This document shows, one piece after another, positions 4,296 through 8,557 of a stretch of DNA of 8,557 nt. Under the pieces are notes generated by a model. The model saw only the letters and a program-made list of their open reading frames with translations, did no database searches and was not told where the DNA came from. Positions within the stretch are counted from its first letter, which is position 1. Every line of letters starts with the position of its first letter. The stretch is from VRUE01 sp036265675 (lineage in GTDB: Bacteria; Actinomycetota; Thermoleophilia; Solirubrobacterales; 70-9): contig DATAOP010000076.1 in the NCBI GenBank assembly GCA_036265675.1, positions 1-8,557 on the forward strand, given 5' to 3'. The position numbers and the translations under genes are program-made.

Positions 4296-5939
4296 CTAGA
4301 AGAAGGCGCCGCCGCGGTACTCGCCGAAGACGTCGCGCATCGCGCCGCAGACCTCGCCGATCGAGGCGTCGGCGGCGAGCGCGGCGCGGATCGGGTGCAG
4401 CAGGTTGCCGTCGCCCCGGGCGACGTCGCGCAGGCTCTCCAGCTTCTCCTCGACCCCCGCCTGGTCGCGGTTCTCCTTGAACGCCTTCAGCCGCGCGAGC
4501 TGGCGTTCCTCCGACTCGGGGTCGACGCGAAGGATGTCGACGTCGTCGACCTGGTCGGTGACGTATTTGTTGACTCCGACGACGATGTCCTGGCCCGACC
4601 TGTAGCGCTCGTGGTAGGAGAGCGCCGACTCCTCGATCTCCCGCTGCATGAACTCGAGCGCCTCGACCGACCCGCCGAGCTCCTCGACCTTCGCCATCAG
4701 CTCCTTGGCGCGGAGCTCGATCTCGTCGGTCAGCGACTCGACGAAGTAGGAGCCGGCGAACGGGTCGACCGTGTCGGCGGCGCCCGACTCGTGGGCGAGC
4801 ACCTGCTGGGTGCGGAGCGCGATCCGCGCCGAGCGCTCGGTCGGCAGCGCCAGCGCCTCGTCGAAGCCGTTGGTGTGGAGGCTCTGGGTGCCGCCGCAGA
4901 CGGCGGCGAAGCCCTGGAGGGCGACGCGGATGATGTTGACCTCGGGCTGCTGGGCCTGGAGGGTGACGCCGCCGGTCTGGGTGTGGAAGCGGATCTTCAT
5001 CGAGTTCGGGTCCTCGGCGCCGAACCGCTCGGCGACGATCTCGGCCCACATCCGCCGCACCGCGCGGAACTTGGCGATCTCCTGGAAGACGTTGTTGTGG
5101 CCGTTGAAGAAGAACGCCAGGCGGGGGGCGAACTCGTCGATCTTCAGGCCCCGGTCGAGCGCCGCCTCGACGTAGGCGATCGCGTTCGAGAGGGTGAAGG
5201 CGACCTCCTGGACGGCCGAGCATCCCTTCTCGCGGATGTGGTAGCCGGAGATCGAGATCGTGTTCCATTTCGGAACGCTCTGGTGGCAGTACTCGAAGAT
5301 GTCGGTGGTCAGCCGCATCGTCGGCTCCGGCGGGTAGATGTAGTTGCCCCGCGCCATGTACTCCTTGAGCACGTCGTTCTGGACGGTGCCGCGCAGCTTC
5401 TCAGGGGGGACGCCCTGCTCCTCGCCGACCAGCTCGTAGAGCAGCAGCAGGATCGCCGCCGGAGCGTTGATCGTCATCGACGTCGAGACCTGGTCGAGGG
5501 GAATCTCCTCGAAGCAGATCCGCATGTCCTCGATCGTGTCGATCGGGACCCCGGTCCGCCCGACCTCGCCGTGACAGAGCGGGTCGTCGGAGTCGCGGCC
5601 CAGCTGGGTCGGCAGGTCGAAGGCCATCGAGAGCCCGGTCGAGCCGTGCTCGATCAGATAGCGGTAGCGCTCGTTGGTGTCTTCCGGGGTGGCGAACCCC
5701 GCGTACTGGCGCATCGTCCAGAGCCTGTCGCGGTACATCCCCTCGTGAATCCCGCGCGTGAACGGGGGCTCACCGGGACGGCCGAGGCGCTCTTCGAGCC
5801 CCGGCGCGACGTCCTCCTCCGTATATAGGCGCTCGATCTCGATCCCGGAGTCGGTGAAGACGCGCTCATCATCGGGACCGACGACAGGCGCAATGCTCGG
5901 AGCGCTCTCGCCTACCGGGGATCTGGAGTCGTCTGCCAT
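4296..5939 (-). CDS. Methylmalonyl-CoA mutase catalytic (large) subunit lacking the B12-binding domain
   Basis: Cytoplasmic mutase chain that, with adenosylcobalamin, rearranges (R)-methylmalonyl-CoA to succinyl-CoA. The 547 residues cover the TIM-barrel substrate domain only. Seen motifs: RQYAGFATPEDTN (77-89), AFDLPTQLGRDSDDP (106-120), GTVQNDVLKEY (184-194), YIYPPEPTMR (200-209), SGYHIRE (231-237), GGTQSLHTN (349-357) and DPFAGSYFVE (392-401). Y79 and R209 match Tyr89 and Arg207 of the Propionibacterium enzyme, which mark methylmalonyl- over isobutyryl-CoA substrate; H234 matches its catalytic His244. The protein stops after YRGGAFF, and the cobalamin domain with DxHxxG is absent, so a separate small B12-binding chain is needed, as in known two-chain mutases; it is not in the window. 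The start is taken at ATG 5939-5937; the frame stays open to 6371 but that part overlaps the divergent gene. No Shine-Dalgarno is seen; a -10-like box lies close by. Confidence 0.93.
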   Translation of the reverse strand: MADDSRSPVGESAPSIAPVVGPDDERVFTDSGIEIERLYTEEDVAPGLEERLGRPGEPPFTRGIHEGMYRDRLWTMRQYAGFATPEDTNERYRYLIEHGSTGLSMAFDLPTQLGRDSDDPLCHGEVGRTGVPIDTIEDMRICFEEIPLDQVSTSMTINAPAAILLLLYELVGEEQGVPPEKLRGTVQNDVLKEYMARGNYIYPPEPTMRLTTDIFEYCHQSVPKWNTISISGYHIREKGCSAVQEVAFTLSNAIAYVEAALDRGLKIDEFAPRLAFFFNGHNNVFQEIAKFRAVRRMWAEIVAERFGAEDPNSMKIRFHTQTGGVTLQAQQPEVNIIRVALQGFAAVCGGTQSLHTNGFDEALALPTERSARIALRTQQVLAHESGAADTVDPFAGSYFVESLTDEIELRAKELMAKVEELGGSVEALEFMQREIEESALSYHERYRSGQDIVVGVNKYVTDQVDDVDILRVDPESEERQLARLKAFKENRDQAGVEEKLESLRDVARGDGNLLHPIRAALAADASIGEVCGAMRDVFGEYRGGAFF

Positions 5940-5946
5940 CGCAGGG

Positions 5947-5952
5947 AGGATA
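5947..5952 (-). promoter_or_regulatory. -10-like box suggesting a leaderless mutase transcript
   Basis: Read on the minus strand this is TATCCT, matching TANNNT, and it ends 7 nt before the mutase ATG. That is the spacing expected if transcription begins at the A of the start codon. The same stretch has no Shine-Dalgarno motif. Leaderless genes of this design are common in actinobacteria. No clear -35 box is visible. This supports the 5939 start over longer forms. Confidence 0.4.
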
Positions 5953-6024
5953 TTGAGACGGGCGAGAGAGCCGGGCCCAGGCCTCGGCGAAACTACGAAC
6001 CCGGAGGGCGGTTGAGACGACCAG

Positions 6025-7146
6025 ATGTCCCTTCGAGCGCCGAGCTCCCTCGTCCTTCTGCCGGCATCCCTCGTGGCTCTCTGCCTGGCCCTCCTCGCGG
6101 CGCTGCCGGCGGCTGCAGGCGCCCGGGTCGTCATCTCCGGCGGCAAGGCGCAGCTGACCCTCGACCGGAAGCTCGCCCGACAGCTCGATCGGGAGGGAGT
6201 CGACCTCGAGGGCATCGGGGCGGGCACCGCGAAGGGAAGGGTCATCGGCCTGCCGGTTGCGGCGGGGGCGACGAACGGAGCCTCGGGCCGCGGCGCGCTC
6301 ACCCTCGGTGGCGGCTTCGGCTTCGATGGCGGCAACCGGATCGCGCGGGTCACCGACATTCTCGTCAACACCGGCAGGGGTCAGAGCACCGCGAGGATCG
6401 CCGGCGACCACAGAATCCTCGCCAAGCACGGGAGGCTGCGGAGCAGCCCGGCGGGATTCGGCACCCGGATCCGGATCTCGAATCTGAAGCTGACCGCTGG
6501 GACCGCGGCCGCCCTCAACCGAAAGCTCGGGCTGGACGGGGTCTTCCGGCGCGGACGGCGCCTCGGCTCACTCGCCCTCGTCGCAATCCCGCAGACGGTG
6601 CCGGTCGAGTTCGGGACAATCGCGATCGGCGGCCCCGACACGACCTTCTCGAAACTCGAATCGATCCAGGCCGAGCTCGGGATCTGGGGCGCAACACAGC
6701 GGTGGAGCGCGCCCGGCGAAAACTACTTCCTGTTCGACATCGCCCCGACCGCAATCGCGCCCGACGCCACGTCCGGCACCCTCCAGGGCGGCGCAGATGA
6801 CGGGGTGACGGCGGAGATCCACGCCCCACCGCCGCGGAACATGCTCCTGCGCGGTCCCCGCATCGACCTGGCGAGCCGTGAACTGACGGCCACGATCAGC
6901 TCCCTGTCGCAGCAGGACCCGACCACGGACTCGATCGCGACCCTCGACTACGCGGCCGCCGATTTCCGGATCCGGCCCAAGGTCGGAATGTTCGAACTGA
7001 CGGGAATCCGGGCGGTCGCCAACCAGTTCATCGCCGAACAGCTCAACGCGCGATTTCTCACACCCGGCTTCTTCCAACCGGGCGAAACGCTTGCCCGGAT
7101 CACCGCGACTCTGCACGCGTCGGCGTCGGCGCCATCCACGGAGTAG
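6025..7146 (+). CDS. Secreted two-repeat HtaA-like protein
   Basis: A 373-aa exported protein, function unknown. Residues 1-32 are a Sec signal peptide (MSLR, a long Leu/Ala core, LPAAAGA); C20 lacks a proper lipobox. The mature part is beta-rich and looks duplicated. In repeat 1 (about 37-187) a strand region (GRVIGLPVAAG, then ALTLGGGFGFDGGNRI) is followed by ISNLKLTAGTAAALNRKLG and FRRGRRLGSLAL. In repeat 2 (about 195-363) IAPDATSGTLQGG and RGPRIDLASRELTATIS are followed by IRAVANQFIAEQLN and FFQPGETLARIT. Both share an A-x-x-LN helix and an F-x-x-G-x-x-L strand. The layout recalls HtaA-domain proteins, known in corynebacteria for haem uptake; haem binding here is not shown. ATG 6025 is the first start after an in-frame stop at 6013; GGAGGG (6003-6008) is 16 nt upstream, further than usual. 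It is divergent from the mutase and convergent with the sugar-nucleotide gene. Confidence 0.82.
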   Translation: MSLRAPSSLVLLPASLVALCLALLAALPAAAGARVVISGGKAQLTLDRKLARQLDREGVDLEGIGAGTAKGRVIGLPVAAGATNGASGRGALTLGGGFGFDGGNRIARVTDILVNTGRGQSTARIAGDHRILAKHGRLRSSPAGFGTRIRISNLKLTAGTAAALNRKLGLDGVFRRGRRLGSLALVAIPQTVPVEFGTIAIGGPDTTFSKLESIQAELGIWGATQRWSAPGENYFLFDIAPTAIAPDATSGTLQGGADDGVTAEIHAPPPRNMLLRGPRIDLASRELTATISSLSQQDPTTDSIATLDYAAADFRIRPKVGMFELTGIRAVANQFIAEQLNARFLTPGFFQPGETLARITATLHASASAPSTE

Positions 7147-7152
7147 GGCCCG

Positions 7153-7175
7153 CGGCGCCTCAGTCGGTGGCGCCG
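7153..7175. terminator. Possible shared terminator hairpin between convergent genes
   Basis: CGGCGCC (7153-7159) pairs exactly with GGCGCCG (7169-7175) around a 9-nt loop. The convergent stops at 7146 (+) and 7162-7160 (-) leave only 13 bp, so the hairpin overlaps the last codons of the minus-strand gene. It is symmetrical and could serve both directions. No T-run is present on either side. Confidence 0.35.
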
Positions 7176-8107
7176 ACCAGGCGCTCGAGACCGGACTGCT
7201 CGATCGTCCGCCGCAGACCGTCCTCGAGGGCGATCTCCGGTTCCCAGTCGAGCAGGTCGCGGGCGCGGCTGATGTCGGGGCGTCGCTGCTGCGGGTCGTC
7301 GGTCGGCAGCTGCTCGAAGACGATCTCCGAGCGCGACTCGGTCACCTTGATCACCTTCTTCGCCAGTTCGAGCAGCGTGAACTCGTCCGGGTTGCCGATG
7401 TTGACCGGTTGATGCGCCTCGGACTCGGCGAGGGCGACGATGCCCCGGATCAGGTCGTCGACGTAACAGAAGCTGCGGGTCTGCTCGCCCTCGCCGAAGA
7501 CCGTCAGCGGCTGGTCCTGGAGCGCCTGGCGGAGGAAGGTCGGGATCGCGCGGCCGTCCCGGGGCCGCATCCGCGGCCCGTAGGTGTTGAAGATCCGGAC
7601 GATCGCGGTGTCGACCCCCTGCTGGCGGTGGTAGGCCATCGTCAGAGCCTCGGCGTAGCGCTTCGCCTCGTCGTAGACGCCGCGCGGGCCGATCGGGTTG
7701 ACATGGCCCCAGTAGGCCTCGGTCTGTGGATGAACCTGGGGGTCGCCATAGACCTCGCTGGTCGAGGCGATCAGGAAGCGTGCCCGCTTCCACTTCGCGA
7801 CGCCGAGCATGTGATGGGTGCCGTGGGAGCCGACCTTGAGCGTGTGGAGCGGCAGCCGCAGATAATCGATCGGGCTCGCGGGCGAGGCGAGGTGGTAGAC
7901 GAAGTCGATCGGCTCCGGGATGTCGACCTTCTCGATGATGTCGATGTGGCGGAAGTCGAATTGCTCGTCGCGGATGTGCTCGATGTTCTGCAGCGAGCCC
8001 GTCTCGAGGTTGTCGATGCAGATCACCCGGTGGCCCTGTCCCAGCAGGTGTTCGCAGAGATGGGAGCCGAGGAAGCCCGCGCCGCCGGTGACTACGCATG
8101 TGCTCAT
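7160..8107 (-). CDS. uxs: UDP-glucuronate decarboxylase-type NAD-dependent epimerase/dehydratase
   Basis: Cytoplasmic short-chain dehydrogenase of the extended type that probably turns UDP-glucuronate into UDP-xylose for surface polysaccharide. The 315 residues are typical for the bacterial enzyme. The NAD-binding GGAGFLGSH is at 8-16. YHLASPASP (71-79), ASTSEVYGDP (114-123), the catalytic Y145-x-x-x-K149 in YDEAKR, and FNTYGPRM (173-180) are all in the order found in UXS proteins. E118 in SEVYG and R211 in EQTRSF fit the Glu and Arg that assist decarboxylation in the related ArnA enzyme. An alternative is a dTDP-glucose 4,6-dehydratase or a UDP-glucose epimerase, but the HLASPASP and STSEVYGDP motifs favour UXS. 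The ATG is at 8107-8105; no Shine-Dalgarno precedes it, and TAGCAT lies 9 nt upstream. It is divergent from the sigma factor gene. Confidence 0.9.
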   Translation of the reverse strand: MSTCVVTGGAGFLGSHLCEHLLGQGHRVICIDNLETGSLQNIEHIRDEQFDFRHIDIIEKVDIPEPIDFVYHLASPASPIDYLRLPLHTLKVGSHGTHHMLGVAKWKRARFLIASTSEVYGDPQVHPQTEAYWGHVNPIGPRGVYDEAKRYAEALTMAYHRQQGVDTAIVRIFNTYGPRMRPRDGRAIPTFLRQALQDQPLTVFGEGEQTRSFCYVDDLIRGIVALAESEAHQPVNIGNPDEFTLLELAKKVIKVTESRSEIVFEQLPTDDPQQRRPDISRARDLLDWEPEIALEDGLRRTIEQSGLERLVGATD

Positions 8108-8116
8108 CGTGGGGCG

Positions 8117-8122
8117 ATGCTA
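8117..8122 (-). promoter_or_regulatory. -10-like box upstream of uxs
   Basis: On the minus strand this reads TAGCAT, fitting TANNNT, and ends 9 nt before the uxs ATG. With no Shine-Dalgarno in the gap, a transcript with a leader of 0-3 nt is plausible. No clear -35 box is visible at 16-18 nt further up. Confidence 0.3.
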
Positions 8123-8182
8123 CAGGGGAGCGAGCCGTTGGGCATCCTCAACGATTTGCTGCAATTTCCGGCTTTTTCTTGG

Positions 8183-8220
8183 CGAATCCGTCGCATTCGG
8201 GGGGAGAAAACCGGGATTCG
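8183..8220. other. Inverted repeat in the uxs-sigma divergent intergenic region
   Basis: CGAATCC (8183-8189) pairs with GGATTCG (8214-8220), and CGG (8198-8200) can pair with CCG (8211-8213) inside. The element lies roughly midway between the two divergent starts (8107 and 8299), in the least GC-rich part of the window (TTTTTCTT and GAGAAAA nearby). It may be a regulator-binding site or a 5' RNA structure. Confidence 0.3.
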
Positions 8221-8256
8221 TGAGTTTGGACCTGGGTCGTGCAAGCTAGAAGCCGT

Positions 8257-8270
8257 CCCGGTGCACCGGG
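8257..8270. promoter_or_regulatory. Perfect 14-bp palindrome upstream of the sigma factor gene
   Basis: CCCGGTGCACCGGG is an exact palindrome, centred about 35 bp upstream of the sigma ATG. The position suits an operator near the transcription start or a small hairpin in the 5' leader. A possible TTGGAC at 8226-8231 and TAGAAG at 8247-8252 precede it, but their 15-bp spacing is short, so the promoter is uncertain. Confidence 0.4.
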
Positions 8271-8298
8271 GTGTGTGCAGCGGGGAGGTGGGTTTCAG

Positions 8299-8557
8299 AT
8301 GGAGCAGCAGTCGGCTCCGGCGGGGTCGCCGGGAATCGACATCGCCGCACGCAAGCGTGCCGCGGTCGAGCTGATCGCACAGCACGGCAGCTCGCTGCGG
8401 CGCACCGCGCGTCGCTACTCGCTCGACCCAGAGGATGCCGAGGACGCCTACCAGCGCTCGCTCGAGATCCTGCTCACCAAAGCCCCCAACCTGCGGATGA
8501 ACGAACTCGGCCGCTGGACCCACCCCGTGATCAAGCATGAGGCGCTGGCCGTTCGCC
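8299..8557 (+). CDS. Sigma-70 family RNA polymerase sigma factor (3' end missing)
   Basis: The first 86 codons of a sigma factor; the frame is still open at the window end. Residues 18-45 (ARKRAAVELIAQHG, then LRRTARRYSL) and 44-60 (PEDAEDAYQRSLEILLT) match the start of region 2, where DAEDAYQ is the core-RNA-polymerase-binding helix. RWTHPVIKHEALAVR continues region 2 toward promoter melting. I remember nearly this wording (TARRYSL, DAEDAYQRALEILLTKAP, TKHEALAVR) in sigma factors of Thermoleophilia. GGGGAGGTG at 8282-8290 gives a good ribosome-binding site, with GGAGG 10 nt before ATG 8299. The residues 1-17 tail is short and variable. The gene is divergent from uxs with a 191-bp shared upstream region that holds two inverted repeats. 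Region 4 and any anti-sigma gene lie beyond the window. Confidence 0.85.
   Translation, partial: MEQQSAPAGSPGIDIAARKRAAVELIAQHGSSLRRTARRYSLDPEDAEDAYQRSLEILLTKAPNLRMNELGRWTHPVIKHEALAVR

Noticed and set aside
4251..5828. Open frame of 525 codons on the plus strand opposite the mutase
   Set aside because: Same antisense effect; low-complexity Leu/Val/Asp/Glu content and no motif, while the mutase motifs on the minus strand are complete.
5940..6371. N-terminal extension of the mutase frame by 144 codons
   Set aside because: It overlaps the divergent secreted-protein gene, has no family similarity, and the ATG at 5939 with a nearby -10-like box explains the start.
6948..8099. 383-codon minus-strand frame overlapping uxs, and 7091-8374 on the plus strand
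   Set aside because: Frame shadows of uxs; Arg/Pro/Ala-rich or Leu/Val/Asp-rich with no domain, whereas the uxs frame has all family motifs.

Overview
The window looks like chromosomal DNA from a high-GC actinobacterium, and I infer class Thermoleophilia (Solirubrobacterales-like). The inference rests on strong G/C preference at third codon positions and on several protein types I remember as typical of that group: a signal-peptide protein with NAVTxxKI decamer repeats, a duplicated HtaA-like secreted protein, a tiny secreted protein ending in SQYDVAC, and a sigma factor carrying TARRYSL / DAEDAYQRSLEILLTKAP. No database search was possible.

Layout. (1) 2-784 (+): a PotC-type ABC permease, cut at its 5' end. 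(2) 789-5939: five genes, all on the minus strand. In transcription order they are a methylmalonyl-CoA mutase catalytic chain (5939-4296), a 71-codon orphan gene (3911-3696), a secreted decamer-repeat protein (3636-2905), a propionyl-CoA carboxylase beta chain (2725-1154) and a 95-aa secreted protein (1076-789). (3) 6025-7146 (+): a two-repeat secreted protein, divergent from the mutase. (4) 7160-8107 (-): a UDP-glucuronate decarboxylase-type sugar-nucleotide enzyme. (5) 8299 to the end (+): the start of a sigma-70 family factor, divergent from the sugar-nucleotide gene.

The two metabolic enzymes fit one pathway. The carboxyltransferase chain turns propionyl-CoA into methylmalonyl-CoA, and the mutase turns methylmalonyl-CoA into succinyl-CoA. 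Their partners (biotinylated alpha chain, epimerase, B12-binding mutase chain) are not here. The genes between the two enzymes are a surface protein and an orphan, so this is probably a co-directional cluster rather than a tight operon.

The only gene-free stretch above 300 bases is 3912-4295. It holds a string of strong inverted repeats (3949-3975, 3991-4038, 4054-4118, 4253-4267) ahead of the orphan gene, and it is the best candidate in the window for an undescribed RNA or regulatory element. No tRNA, rRNA, CRISPR array, insertion sequence or phage gene was seen. Most of the window looks like ordinary core and envelope gene content.
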